The notes beneath the pieces are model-generated. The model made no database searches and was not told the DNA's origin. It was given only the letters and a program-made list of their open reading frames with translations. A stretch of DNA of 64,000 nt from Amycolatopsis xylanica (GTDB lineage: Bacteria > Actinomycetota > Actinomycetes > Mycobacteriales > Pseudonocardiaceae), in NCBI RefSeq assembly GCF_900107045.1, contig NZ_FNON01000001.1, positions 1,302,001 to 1,366,000 on the forward strand, given 5' to 3'. Shown one piece after another: positions 46,980-55,828 of this stretch. The position numbers and the translations under genes were made by a program. Within the stretch, counting starts at the first letter, position 1, and the number at the start of each line of letters is the position of its first letter.

Positions 46980-49900
46980 TCACTTCAGTGCGAACGCACG
47001 CAGGATTGTCTGCTCGACGCCATTGCCCTTGGTGTCGAAAGCCTTGGCACGCAAGGAAACGAAGCCGGGCTTGCCGGGGTGCGCGATGCTCACGCGCTGC
47101 CTGCCGTCCACCGCCACCGCCGTCCACGTGACGCCGTCGTCGTACGAGACCTCGACCGTCAGCCCGGCGAGCTCACCCGCGCCGCCGTAGCGCTGCACCG
47201 TGATCGGCACGGTCGTGGGGCGTCCCGGCGCTGCCCGGTTGTCCCGGTCGAGTCCCTGCGGGGCGAACCGGATCGCCTGCAGCGGCAACGCCTTCGGCTT
47301 GTCGCCCGGAACGTGCGCCGAGTCGAACGTCCACTTCACGGACACGCTGGTGGACAGTCCCGCGGCAGGCTGGGCCGCCTTCGCTTCGAGCTGGTAGTGG
47401 CCCTTGCCGGACTGCAGCGTCAGCTTGCCCCTGCCAAGCTCATCGGTGCTCCCGACCTTCTTGCCGTCCAGATAGAGCGTCGTTTCGCCGCTGGTCACGT
47501 CTCGCGTGCCGAACCGGTCGGGCGCGTCGGAGAACAGCGGGAGGTTCACGTCCACCGTGTCACCCGTGCGCTCCAGCTTGGCGTCCGGCGGTAGCGCCGG
47601 TCCCGCGACGGCGGCGTTCCACGTCTCCTCATACCGATGGCCCGCCTTGTGCGAAACCACCGCTCCTCGCTGCGAGCTGAAGGTCTCCCTGCCGCCGGAG
47701 AAGTAGACGACGCTCGGCCGCCAGTCCATGTTGGACTCGACGTTGTGGTACTCGAGCCGCGTCGCCTGGGACGGCGTGAACGGGAAGTCCGTGCCGAAGC
47801 CGAAGTTGATGCCCCGATGCGACGGGGACCATGCCTTGGTCCCGCTGAATCCCGACGGCCCCGAGCGATAGTCGGGACGCACCTCCGCCAGATCCGAATC
47901 ACGCAGCCGCCGCGTGAACCCGTCGGGCAGCCTGCCTGCTTCGAACCAGCTCAGCGCGTAGATCACCGGGCTGCCGTCGAACCCGCCGCCCGCGTCCGGC
48001 ACCGCCCAGGCGCCGGTGAGCTGGGCGACCATCTCGTCCTGGGACACCGAGGGGCCCATCTGCAGCGTGAAGGTCTGGCTCAGCGACGAGGCGGTCGTCC
48101 CGAACAAGACGCGCGCACGCGGCTGGATGAGCACGACCAGCGCGGAGCGCGCGACGGCCTCGCGCCGGTCGAGGTCGACCCTGACCGGCTTCGCCTGCCG
48201 GGCGTCGACCACGACCGTGGTGTCACCGTTCACCTCCAGCGCCGGCTGGGCCACGAGCGTCGCCGTGGCACCGGTCTCGATCACCGAGTTGAGCGACAGC
48301 CTGCCCTTGGGCACGCGGACGGTCGCCACCCCGTTCTCACTGAACGGCAGATTCACCTGGCCAGCCTGACCGGTGTAGCCGGCCGGGGGTTTGCCGTCAC
48401 GGTCGAGGTACTTGACCGTGAGGTTGTAGCTCTCCGCCTCCTTGGTCACCGCGACCGGCGTCACGACCGAGACGCCCTTGCCGGTGGCGGTGACCCGGCC
48501 GCTGTACATGCCGTCAGGGCTGGTCATCGCCGTGCTGACGGTGACGTTGACCGTCGCGGTTCCGCCCGAGGGCACCTCGATCCGCTGCTTGTCCACGGTG
48601 AACATCCCGGCGGGCGCCGGCGTGTCGTCCTGGAACCTGCCGTCGACCGCGAGGTCCAGCGTCAACGAGGTCTTGCCGGGATTGTGGTAGGTCACCGGGG
48701 TGACCACCGGCTTGTCATCCCCATGCGGCCACTCGGGCTTGCCCGCCGAAACGCTGCTGGGCACCGTGTACGCCGTCTGACCGATGGCCGCGCCGACATC
48801 GACCCGGCCCGCGCCCTGTGCGTAGGCGTCCAGCGCCGGGTTCGGCCGCGCCGACGCCATCAGCGCCGCCTTGAGCTGCTGCCCGGTCCACTCGGGATGC
48901 TGCTGCGCGAGCAGCGCCGCCGCGCCCGCGACGTGCGGCGACGCCATCGAAGTGCCGTTGAGCGCGGTGTGCTGGCCGTCGACCGGCGTGCCACCGGAGG
49001 TGCCCGCCGCCCTGGCCGCGACGATCCCCACGCCGGGCGCGGTGATGTCCGGCTTGATCGCGCCGTCGGCACGCGGGCCGCGGCTGGAGAAGTCGGCGAT
49101 CCGGTCGGCCTTGTCCACGGCCCCGACCGACAGCGCCGCGTCCGCGGTGCCCGGTGAGCCCAGCGTCCCGGCGGTGGGGCCCGCGTTGCCCGCGGCCACC
49201 ACGAACAGCGTGCCGTGTTTCGCCGACAGCTCGCCGATCGCGACCTCCAGCGGGTCGAGCCCTGGCGAGTCCGGGTGCCCGAGGCTCATGTTCACCAGGC
49301 GCGCGCCCTGCTCGGCCGCCCACTCCATCCCGGCGATGATCGACGACTCCGGGCCGGACCCGTCATCACCGAGCACCTTGCCGCTGAGCAGCACACTGTC
49401 CGGTGCGACCCCCTTGTACACACTGCCAGCGCCGCCGATGGTGGCGGCGACGTGGGTGCCGTGCCCGACGCGGTCGACGGCGTCCGCGCTGTCGCTGAAG
49501 TTCCGTTCGGCCGCGACCCGGCCGCGCAGCTCGGGGTGGGTGCCGTCGACGCCGGTGTCGAGCACCGCGACCTTGACGTCCTTGCCGGTGAACCCGGCCT
49601 GCCAGGCCTTCGGCGCGCCGATCTGCGGCACACTTTCCTTGAGCGAGGCCGAAACCTTACCGTCCAGCCAGACCTGCTCGACGCCCGCGCTGAACGCGGC
49701 GACCCCACCGCCCTTGATCCGGCTCCACAGCTCGGTCAGCCGATTCTTGGCCTGCCGCAGCGCCTGCGCGCCCAAACCGGGAAGCTCGGTGGTCACCGTG
49801 GCGCCCGCCGACCGCGCGGCCGCACGTCCGCCGTCGGCGCCCCGCACGATCAGCGGCAGCGTGTCACGGGCGGTGTCGCCGTATCCCTGCGCGAGCAGGC

Positions 49901-50204
49901 CGGTGACATCGAAGAGCCTGCGGTCGAGCTTGCCGCTGCCGACCAGCGCCGTCGCGTCCCCGGGCACGACATACGTGTGGCCCTGGCTCCGCTCGAGGAC
50001 GAACGTCATCTTCTCCCGGCCGGGGCCCCGCTCGATCCGCGGCGCCTGGTCGTCGCCGCGCAGGCTGACCCGGTCACCGCTGATCAGCGTGACGGTCTCG
50101 CCGACCGGGCCTTCGCGCCCGGCGGCGCTCGCCGTCGGCGCGGTCACCACGGGCGCGGCCGCGGCGACCGCGAGCACGGCGATACCCAACTTTCTCGCCA
50201 TCAA
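46980..50204 (-). CDS. Secreted subtilisin-like S8 serine protease
   Basis: 1074 residues. Start is a TTG at 50204 (8 nt after GGAG) or the adjoining ATG at 50201. Signal peptide to ASA, propeptide to about residue 190, then the catalytic domain: Asp in VAVLDTGVDGTHPEL, His in GHGTHVAATIGG, Asn in VVAAGNAGPT and Ser in GTSMASPHVAGAAALL. The remaining ~600 residues are beta-sandwich and Ig-like C-terminal domains. Extracellular. Last gene of a possible operon with an ECF sigma factor and an anchored protein. Confidence 0.93.
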   Translation of the reverse strand: MMARKLGIAVLAVAAAAPVVTAPTASAAGREGPVGETVTLISGDRVSLRGDDQAPRIERGPGREKMTFVLERSQGHTYVVPGDATALVGSGKLDRRLFDVTGLLAQGYGDTARDTLPLIVRGADGGRAAARSAGATVTTELPGLGAQALRQAKNRLTELWSRIKGGGVAAFSAGVEQVWLDGKVSASLKESVPQIGAPKAWQAGFTGKDVKVAVLDTGVDGTHPELRGRVAAERNFSDSADAVDRVGHGTHVAATIGGAGSVYKGVAPDSVLLSGKVLGDDGSGPESSIIAGMEWAAEQGARLVNMSLGHPDSPGLDPLEVAIGELSAKHGTLFVVAAGNAGPTAGTLGSPGTADAALSVGAVDKADRIADFSSRGPRADGAIKPDITAPGVGIVAARAAGTSGGTPVDGQHTALNGTSMASPHVAGAAALLAQQHPEWTGQQLKAALMASARPNPALDAYAQGAGRVDVGAAIGQTAYTVPSSVSAGKPEWPHGDDKPVVTPVTYHNPGKTSLTLDLAVDGRFQDDTPAPAGMFTVDKQRIEVPSGGTATVNVTVSTAMTSPDGMYSGRVTATGKGVSVVTPVAVTKEAESYNLTVKYLDRDGKPPAGYTGQAGQVNLPFSENGVATVRVPKGRLSLNSVIETGATATLVAQPALEVNGDTTVVVDARQAKPVRVDLDRREAVARSALVVLIQPRARVLFGTTASSLSQTFTLQMGPSVSQDEMVAQLTGAWAVPDAGGGFDGSPVIYALSWFEAGRLPDGFTRRLRDSDLAEVRPDYRSGPSGFSGTKAWSPSHRGINFGFGTDFPFTPSQATRLEYHNVESNMDWRPSVVYFSGGRETFSSQRGAVVSHKAGHRYEETWNAAVAGPALPPDAKLERTGDTVDVNLPLFSDAPDRFGTRDVTSGETTLYLDGKKVGSTDELGRGKLTLQSGKGHYQLEAKAAQPAAGLSTSVSVKWTFDSAHVPGDKPKALPLQAIRFAPQGLDRDNRAAPGRPTTVPITVQRYGGAGELAGLTVEVSYDDGVTWTAVAVDGRQRVSIAHPGKPGFVSLRAKAFDTKGNGVEQTILRAFALK

Positions 50205-50216
50205 GGCATGTACTCC

Positions 50217-50843
50217 TTAATTGGTGGGTGAGACTTTCAACCGGGGGTCTGGGGTGGGAGTCATCTCCCGCAGCGCCGGCGCGTCGACGAGCACGCAGGG
50301 TGGCGCCGCGCCTTCGGTCACGGCGATCGCGATCATCCCCGCCGCCGTGGCGGGATCCGGGCCGCCGACCGTCATGTTGCGCACGACCAGCGTCTGCCCC
50401 GTCTCCAGGTCGGACGGCCGCACCCGGAACGAGGCGGCCGAGCCGGTCACGTCGACGCGCAGGCGCGGCGGCGCGCTCGTGGTCTTCAGCCACGGTTCCC
50501 GGCAGGTCTTGCCGTCCGGGGTGTAGACGACCACGGCGGGCACGTCATGCGCGCGGAGCTGACCTTCCAGGCCGGCGGCGTCGTCGATCCGGTTGATCGT
50601 CACGGTGACGGAGCCGTCGACGGCGGGCTGGACCGCGTAGGCCGATGGGACGGTGCCGTCGTGCAGCAAGGGAAGCCCGAGCGCCAGCGTGACGCCTGCG
50701 GCGGCCACGCCCAGCGCGCGACCCCTGCGGCGCGAGGAGCGAGGCGCGGTCCCGCCGGGCACCGACGCTCGCTCGCCCACGATCTCCTTGAGTTCCGCCA
50801 GCAGCCGCCGTTCGAAGTCGGTCAGCGGGCGCCGCGCGGTCAT
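50217..50843 (-). CDS. Single-pass membrane-anchored protein, sigma-factor partner candidate
   Basis: 208 residues. A cytoplasmic N-terminus (MTARRPLTDFERRLLAELKE) is followed by one TM segment (RALGVAAAGVTLALGLPLL) and an extracytoplasmic C-terminal domain with two cysteines (GKTCREPW, PPCVLVD). Its start overlaps the sigma factor gene (ATGA, 50840-50843). The topology is that of an anti-sigma factor, but no zinc-binding HxxxCxxC motif is present. Function is inference. Confidence 0.75.
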   Translation of the reverse strand: MTARRPLTDFERRLLAELKEIVGERASVPGGTAPRSSRRRGRALGVAAAGVTLALGLPLLHDGTVPSAYAVQPAVDGSVTVTINRIDDAAGLEGQLRAHDVPAVVVYTPDGKTCREPWLKTTSAPPRLRVDVTGSAASFRVRPSDLETGQTLVVRNMTVGGPDPATAAGMIAIAVTEGAAPPCVLVDAPALREMTPTPDPRLKVSPTN

Positions 50844-51430
50844 GAGCGCACCTCCGAAGCGAGTCCCCGGGCGGCCACCGGCGGGGCTGGTGCGAGCAGC
50901 TCCCGCATCCGGCGGCGTGCCCGGTGCAGCCGGACCCGCGCGGTGACCGAGGAGATGCCCAGCGCGTGCGCGATATCGGAGACGGCGAGCCCGTCCAGCG
51001 CGGCCAGTTCGAGCACGGCGCGTTCGCCGTCGGAGAGGCATTCCATCGCCTCGTAGGCGCGGCGGACCTCGGTGGCGGCCTCGATCCGGTCTTCCATCCT
51101 GGCGATCTCGCAGCCGTCGAGCAGCCGCCGCCCGGCGATCCGGCGGTTCGCGGTCAGCGCCCTGGCGGCGCGGCGCCGTTCCGAGGAGACGACGTTGCGC
51201 GCAACGCCGTACAGCCAGCCCTGCGGCGAGCCTCGGCCCGGCTGATAGGTGTGCGCCGACTCGATGGCGGCCAGGAAGACATCGGCGGTGAGATCGGCCG
51301 CCAGGCCCGGGTCGGCGACCCGGCGGGCGACGAACCGGTGCACCGCGTCCAGATGCTCCCGGTAGAACGCCTCGAACACCTCCGGATCGGTGCCGATGCC
51401 GCGGATTCCCGCCGCCGATGTCGCTCTCAT
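50840..51430 (-). CDS. ECF-type RNA polymerase sigma factor
   Basis: 196 residues from the ATG at 51430 (GTG 51448 is an alternative). Sigma region 2: EAFYREHLDAVHRFVARRVA to GWLYGVARNVVSSERRR; region 4: ECLSDGERAVLELAALDGL to SVTARVRLHRARRRM. Co-transcribed and coupled with the membrane-anchored protein gene, then the subtilase. Confidence 0.93.
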   Translation of the reverse strand: MRATSAAGIRGIGTDPEVFEAFYREHLDAVHRFVARRVADPGLAADLTADVFLAAIESAHTYQPGRGSPQGWLYGVARNVVSSERRRAARALTANRRIAGRRLLDGCEIARMEDRIEAATEVRRAYEAMECLSDGERAVLELAALDGLAVSDIAHALGISSVTARVRLHRARRRMRELLAPAPPVAARGLASEVRS

Positions 51431-51546
51431 GCCCGCACTTGGTCGCACAGTGGACCAGCGTTACAGGAATTCACGGCCGATCATGAGATGCCACCAATCT
51501 CTGCAACTTTCCCAGCGGCTTTGAAAGCGCGGCTTTGAAAGCGCTA

Positions 51547-52338
51547 TCACGAAATGCGCGAGGCGAGTGAGAGGGCCGACGCGGTGACCGTCGTCGTCGC
51601 CTCGGTGAGCGCGGTGCCCTCCGGCGAACTGGACAGGATCACTACGACGTACCGGTCGTCCTCGCCCACCAGGCCGGTGGTGTGCGCGTCCACGGCGCCG
51701 CGCCCGGCCGCCCAGCCCTGTTTCACCGCCACCGGCCGGTCCCCGAACGCCGCCGGGATGCCGAATCGCTGGTCGAAGCCGTCGGCCGCGGTCTTCGCCG
51801 AGTGCCGCAGCGGGCCGAGCAGCTGCTCGCGCTTGGCTTTCGGCAGCTTGAGGATGTAGGCGTAGACCGCCGCGATGTCGTCCGCTGTGGACAAGGTGTC
51901 GCCCCAGCGTCCCCGGTCGGCCGGTGGCGTGGTGTGCCGCAGGCCGATCAGCGCGACGGCCCTGGTCACGATGTCGGTGCCGCCGTTGCGCGACCACAAT
52001 GCGCTGGCGATCCCGTCGTCGCTGGCCGAGAGCATCCGGTCGAGCTTCGCGACCTCGGATTTCGTGCCTTTCGTGACGACGGCGTCCAGGGCGATGAGCA
52101 GTTTCACCACCGAAGCCATCCGAAACTGCTCGTCACCCCGGGTGCGGACCACCTTGTCCCCCGACTCGCGGTCGAGCACCACGGTGGCCGTCCGCGTGGC
52201 CGGCGCCGCGTTGGACCGCAGCACCGAGTATCCCAGCACGCCCGCCCCGACGGTGACCACCGTGACCACGGCGATCCACCGGGGAAATCGCCGCCGGGGC
52301 CGGGAGCGATGGATCGGAATTGTGCGCTCGTCCAACAT
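51547..52338 (-). CDS. Membrane-anchored class A beta-lactamase-like serine hydrolase
   Basis: 263 residues. N-terminal TM anchor (WIAVVTVVTVGAGVLGYSV). The SxxK motif is MASVVK (catalytic Ser, Lys); the third motif reads KQGW where KTG is usual. The SDN position is SALWSRNGG, so not a classical lactamase. May be a penicillin-recognising hydrolase or DD-peptidase-like protein. Upstream, GCGGCTTTGAAAGC is repeated in tandem (about 51515-51540). Confidence 0.82.
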   Translation of the reverse strand: MLDERTIPIHRSRPRRRFPRWIAVVTVVTVGAGVLGYSVLRSNAAPATRTATVVLDRESGDKVVRTRGDEQFRMASVVKLLIALDAVVTKGTKSEVAKLDRMLSASDDGIASALWSRNGGTDIVTRAVALIGLRHTTPPADRGRWGDTLSTADDIAAVYAYILKLPKAKREQLLGPLRHSAKTAADGFDQRFGIPAAFGDRPVAVKQGWAAGRGAVDAHTTGLVGEDDRYVVVILSSSPEGTALTEATTTVTASALSLASRIS

Positions 52339-52466
52339 CTTTTGATTATTGGTAAACGATTATCGGCGCGCAATCGATCTTCTGTCATAGCTTTGTAACA
52401 AGAATGCTCTGAAAAAAGAGAATAGGTCGATCGGCTGACCCGGAAATGACCTTTCGGCCGATCCGG

Positions 52467-52682
52467 TCAGCGTTTCGCGGCCTCGCGGCGCCTGCGGTAG
52501 CGCTCGGTAAGCAGCAGCACGCAGACCAGCACAACCGCGCCAGCGGCAACCTGGACGATCACGCTGAGCCCCGCGAAGGAGCTCAGCACGTTGACGGTGG
52601 CGGCGATCGCGAGCGCGAGCCAGAGGACGATGGCGGCGACGCCGGTCCCCTTGCGGGCCGGGCGGTAGGTGTCGGTGTTCAT
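52467..52682 (-). CDS. Small two-helix membrane protein
   Basis: 71 residues (MNTDTYRPARKGTGVAAIVL ...) with two TM segments (GVAAIVLWLALAIAATVNVL and VIVQVAAGAVVLVCVLLL) and a basic C-terminus RYRRRREAAKR. No family recognised. Upstream gap is filled by palindromes. Confidence 0.7.
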   Translation of the reverse strand: MNTDTYRPARKGTGVAAIVLWLALAIAATVNVLSSFAGLSVIVQVAAGAVVLVCVLLLTERYRRRREAAKR

Positions 52683-52888
52683 GCCACGAAAGCTATCCGC
52701 GCAGGTGGGCGCCCCGCGATGGCCCGCTCCCCCGTAACCGTGGTGTCGCCAGCACCACCACGCTCGTGAGTGCTCCGGCCGGGCGCCGCAGGGTCCGCTG
52801 GACGTTGTGAACGGGGCGCTCACAACGCTGAGCGACGCAAACGCCCCGCTCATCACGTCCCCCTCCCCGGTGGCGGTGGCTCGGCCTT

Positions 52889-52937
52889 CGCGAAACCCGA
52901 GTTTTGGCCATTGGATGGCCCAAACTCGGGTTTCGCG
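52889..52937. repeat. Inverted repeat with 21-nt arms (CGCGAAACCCGAG type)
   Basis: Arm CGCGAAACCCGAGTTTTGGC (plus C) pairs with GGCCCAAACTCGGGTTTCGC (plus G) with one mismatch and a 7-nt loop ATTGGAT. Unrelated in sequence to families A and B. Confidence 0.75.
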
Positions 52938-53010
52938 TGCTCACCCTCGGTTGGCAACGCAAGCCAAGCGATCGCCCTCGCCCGCGGCCTGGCTACGGAC
53001 GATCCGGAGG

Positions 53011-53054
53011 TCGTGAGTGTTCCGGCCGGTTAGAACCGGCCGGAACACTCACGA
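53011..53054. repeat. Family B palindromic element
   Basis: 44-nt perfect palindrome, arms TCGTGAGTGTTCCGGCCGGT (plus T) around AG. Located 45 nt before the SprT-like gene start, so here it is in a 5' region. Confidence 0.85.
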
Positions 53055-53098
53055 GCCCAATTACCGCTTAAGCGGGAACCGCGCCGTACGATCACCTC

Positions 53099-53836
53099 GT
53101 GACGTTGGGGCCTACGACGCAGGTCATGTATGCACTCGAGCAGCTTTGGACCGAGATCCGGCGCAGGCACGCCGACGTGCCCGAGGCGATTCTCGTGCTC
53201 GCGTCCGGGACCATGGGCCAGCCCACCGAGATCTTCGGCCACTTCGCCCGCGCGCGCTGGCACGTCGGCGACGGGATCGAGCCTCGCGCCGAGTTCTTCA
53301 TCGGCGCCGAAGGACTGCGCAGGCCCGCGACCGACATCCTGGGCACCGCGTTGCACGAGGCCGCGCATGGTCTCGCGGCCACCCGCGACATCGTCGACGT
53401 CAGCGACGGGCGCTACCACAACCGAAAGTTCGCTGAACTGGCCGAAGAACTGGGCGTCACGGTGCGCAAAATGGACCGCCAAGGCTGGTCCGACACGGCC
53501 GTCCCCACGCACACGGCCGAGGCCTATGCCGAGCAGGTCGCGGTACTCGAGGCGGCGTTGACCGTCTGGCGCCACACCGAAACCGAAGCCGTCCAGCGCA
53601 TCCTCGAAACCCCGGAACCCGGAGACGACAACACCGAACCCGGCGAGCCTCCGGCCCGCACGCGGATCGACCTCGGCGCTGTCGACGGCCGGGGCGCGCA
53701 TCGGGGCGGTGGCAACTACATCGCCGTCGGCTGCGGGTGCGCGAAGCCGCGCCGGGGACGGTTTGCGCGGAGCGTCTTCGACCTCGGGCCGGTCACCTGC
53801 GGGGTGTGCGAGCAGCCGTTCACCGAAGCCGGATGA
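53099..53836 (+). CDS. SprT-like zinc metalloprotease-fold protein with C-terminal zinc ribbon
   Basis: 245 residues from a GTG at 53099. The HExxH motif is ALHEAAHGLA, with a third His in GRYHNRKFAELAEELG, as in SprT-like domains. The C-terminal CGCAKPRR and CGVCEQPF pairs form a zinc ribbon. SprT-like proteins in bacteria often act on DNA-protein crosslinks or lie on mobile elements; function here unknown. The end overlaps the convergent kinase gene by 17 nt. Confidence 0.82.
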   Translation: MTLGPTTQVMYALEQLWTEIRRRHADVPEAILVLASGTMGQPTEIFGHFARARWHVGDGIEPRAEFFIGAEGLRRPATDILGTALHEAAHGLAATRDIVDVSDGRYHNRKFAELAEELGVTVRKMDRQGWSDTAVPTHTAEAYAEQVAVLEAALTVWRHTETEAVQRILETPEPGDDNTEPGEPPARTRIDLGAVDGRGAHRGGGNYIAVGCGCAKPRRGRFARSVFDLGPVTCGVCEQPFTEAG

Positions 53837-54365
53837 CCTCGGCATAGGTCTGCTCGGGCGAGAGACCGTCGGTCGGCACGATCCGGCAGTCCGGCCGCGT
53901 CCCCAGGTAAGCGGTCAGATGGTCGTGGATCCGCTCCAACAGAATCGGGCCGCCACCACGCGTGACGATCTCGTCCATGTGGCGGTGCCTGGCCGCATGC
54001 TCGCCCGCTATCCGCCTGGCGAACCTGTCGAGCATCCGCGGCTTCTCGACCGTCAGCACGATCTCGCGGTACTCCGCGCCGCCGCGGGCCGCGGCCGCCT
54101 CGAAGCCCTCGATCTCCTCCAACCGGGTCGTGAGCTGGGGCATGACGACGTCGTGCCCGGTGCGCAGGTGGGTTTCCGCCATGGCGATCGCGAGCACCCG
54201 GCCCGCGCGCAAGGCCGTCCAGAAGTCGTCCTGCCAGCCGCCGATCAGGCTTACGATCTGATCCGTGTCCAGGTTGAGCACCCCGGCGTGTCGGTCGGTG
54301 TAGAGCTGGGCGATCGTGGACTTCCCGACGCCAGACGGCCCGTTCAAGTGGATCAAGCGCGGCAT
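53820..54365 (-). CDS. P-loop kinase (AAA_33/chloramphenicol phosphotransferase-like)
   Basis: 181 residues from the ATG at 54365. Walker A LNGPSGVGKSTIAQLY; LNLDTDQIVSLIGGW; a lid region with arginines (DRFARRIAGEHAARHRHMDE). Phosphorylates a small molecule or nucleoside; substrate unknown. 11 nt downstream of the GGDEF gene on the same strand. Confidence 0.85.
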   Translation of the reverse strand: MPRLIHLNGPSGVGKSTIAQLYTDRHAGVLNLDTDQIVSLIGGWQDDFWTALRAGRVLAIAMAETHLRTGHDVVMPQLTTRLEEIEGFEAAAARGGAEYREIVLTVEKPRMLDRFARRIAGEHAARHRHMDEIVTRGGGPILLERIHDHLTAYLGTRPDCRIVPTDGLSPEQTYAEVIRLR

Positions 54366-54375
54366 GCGCCGGACG

Positions 54376-55740
54376 CTACTCGGTCGTCCTGACCTGGTCG
54401 CGGCCAGCGTTCTTCGCGCGGTACAGCGCGTGGTCGGCGGCACGCAGCAGGTCGTCGACGCTGGTGCTCCCGTCGGCCGGGTGGACGGCGGCGCCGATCG
54501 AGACGGTCAAGCCGGTGACACGGTGCTCGCCGGGCAGGTCGACGACCACCGTGTGGATGCGCAGGCGGATCCGTTCGGCGAGGTTCTCCAGGTTGCGGGC
54601 GCTGCCGATGTCGGGGACCAGCACCGCGAACTCCTCGCCGCCGAAGCGGCCGACGGCGTCCTGGCCACGGGTTTCGGCCTTCACGGCGTCGGCGATGGCG
54701 CGCAGGACCAGGTCGCCGTTGGGATGGCCGTGCACGTCGTTGATCCGCTTGAAGTGGTCGAGGTCGAGGAACAGCACCCCGGTCACGCGCGTGCCGCCCG
54801 CCGCGCGGCGAAGCGCCTCCTCGGCCAGCTCGGTCCACCATTTCTTGGTGAACAGGCCGGTCGTGACGTCGATGCGGGCGGCGAGCTGGTGCTGTGAGAG
54901 CAAAATCCCGCGGTGGATCGCGACCAGCGCGACCACGACCCCGGCGAGCACGAACGGGTTCGCCACCACCAGCAGCACCGCCACCACCAGGCCGAGCCCG
55001 GCGGTCCCGGCTTCGAGCAGCTGCTGGGAGAACCCGCTGAACAGCTCGCGGACGGTCGTCTCGGGGCCGGACAGCGCGATCGCCGTCATCACCAGCCCGG
55101 TGTTGATCGCCCAGCGCAGCACCGCGGCCGCGGTGATCACGCCGACATCGGCCAGACCGGGCAGCAGGCCGGTCGCCGGGGCGCCGGGATAGTGGTGCAT
55201 GCCGAGCGCGAGCACGGCGACCGCCGCCTGGGTGCCGAGCAGGACTGTCGACGCGGCGAACACCCAGCGATGCGCCGGGATCGGACGGCGGGCAGGCCAG
55301 ATCCGGCACCACGCGTAGGCGTAGGTCCAGACCACCATGGCCGTCGCGAGTATCGGCGGGAGCACGATGACCGCCGCGACCGACCACACGGCCTTCGTGT
55401 CGACGTACGCGACCGTGGAGTCTCGCGCGTACTCACGCTGACGTTCGACATGGCGGGTCAACTCGATCGCCGCAGCGGCGGCGATCGCCAGCACACCGGC
55501 GCGGACGAGGTCGAGCGAAGTGACCGGCACCAGCGGCGCGGTGGCCGCGCTGGCCACGACCGCGAGGAGGTTGACCGCGAGCACGTAGCCGAGCACGCGG
55601 GGCGGCCGCTGCCACAGCAGCCAGCCTCCTATCGGTCCTCGCACCCGCCTCACCAGCCACAACAGGGGTGCGCACCCGCACCTGGACCATCCACCGTAAC
55701 CGAATTGGCACAGCCGGTCACCGGAATGTGTTGAGACCAT
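54376..55740 (-). CDS. Membrane-bound diguanylate cyclase (GGDEF domain)
   Basis: 454 residues from the ATG at 55740. Six to eight hydrophobic segments make up the N-terminal half; the GGDEF domain starts near RIDVTTGLFTKKWWTELAEE and has the active-site motif RFGGEEFAVL. An allosteric I-site RxxD (RGQD) lies five residues before GGEEF, so product inhibition is expected. Synthesises c-di-GMP. No EAL or HD-GYP partner in the window. Confidence 0.93.
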   Translation of the reverse strand: MVSTHSGDRLCQFGYGGWSRCGCAPLLWLVRRVRGPIGGWLLWQRPPRVLGYVLAVNLLAVVASAATAPLVPVTSLDLVRAGVLAIAAAAAIELTRHVERQREYARDSTVAYVDTKAVWSVAAVIVLPPILATAMVVWTYAYAWCRIWPARRPIPAHRWVFAASTVLLGTQAAVAVLALGMHHYPGAPATGLLPGLADVGVITAAAVLRWAINTGLVMTAIALSGPETTVRELFSGFSQQLLEAGTAGLGLVVAVLLVVANPFVLAGVVVALVAIHRGILLSQHQLAARIDVTTGLFTKKWWTELAEEALRRAAGGTRVTGVLFLDLDHFKRINDVHGHPNGDLVLRAIADAVKAETRGQDAVGRFGGEEFAVLVPDIGSARNLENLAERIRLRIHTVVVDLPGEHRVTGLTVSIGAAVHPADGSTSVDDLLRAADHALYRAKNAGRDQVRTTE

Positions 55741-55790
55741 GAGGCGCGACCCGGAATTCCCCCGGTTGGCCCAATGAAGGAGGTGCCCCG

Positions 55791-55811
55791 ATGAGCGACA
55801 ACAACTGGTGA
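55791..55811 (+). CDS. Micro-ORF of six codons with ideal Shine-Dalgarno
   Basis: ATGAGCGACAACAACTGGTG+A encodes MSDNNW. It is preceded by a perfect SD (AGGAGGT, 55778-55784) 6 nt before the ATG. Just upstream, a 12-codon ORF (MRRDPEFPRLAQ, 55739-55777) ends at the SD. Nothing larger follows on the same strand. A real peptide, a leader, or a chance occurrence are all possible. Confidence 0.3.
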   Translation: MSDNNW

Positions 55812-55828
55812 CCCGCCCCTTTCCCGCC

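Larger units (their letters stand above)
52683..53098. other. 416-nt gene-free region rich in palindromes
   Basis: In order: a left half-copy of family B (CTCGTGAGTGCTCCGGCCGG, from about 52762), a small hairpin GTTGTGA/TCACAAC near 52804-52826, a 21-bp-arm inverted repeat (52889-52937), and an intact family B element (53011-53054). No coding signal found; lies between divergently transcribed genes. Confidence 0.6.
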
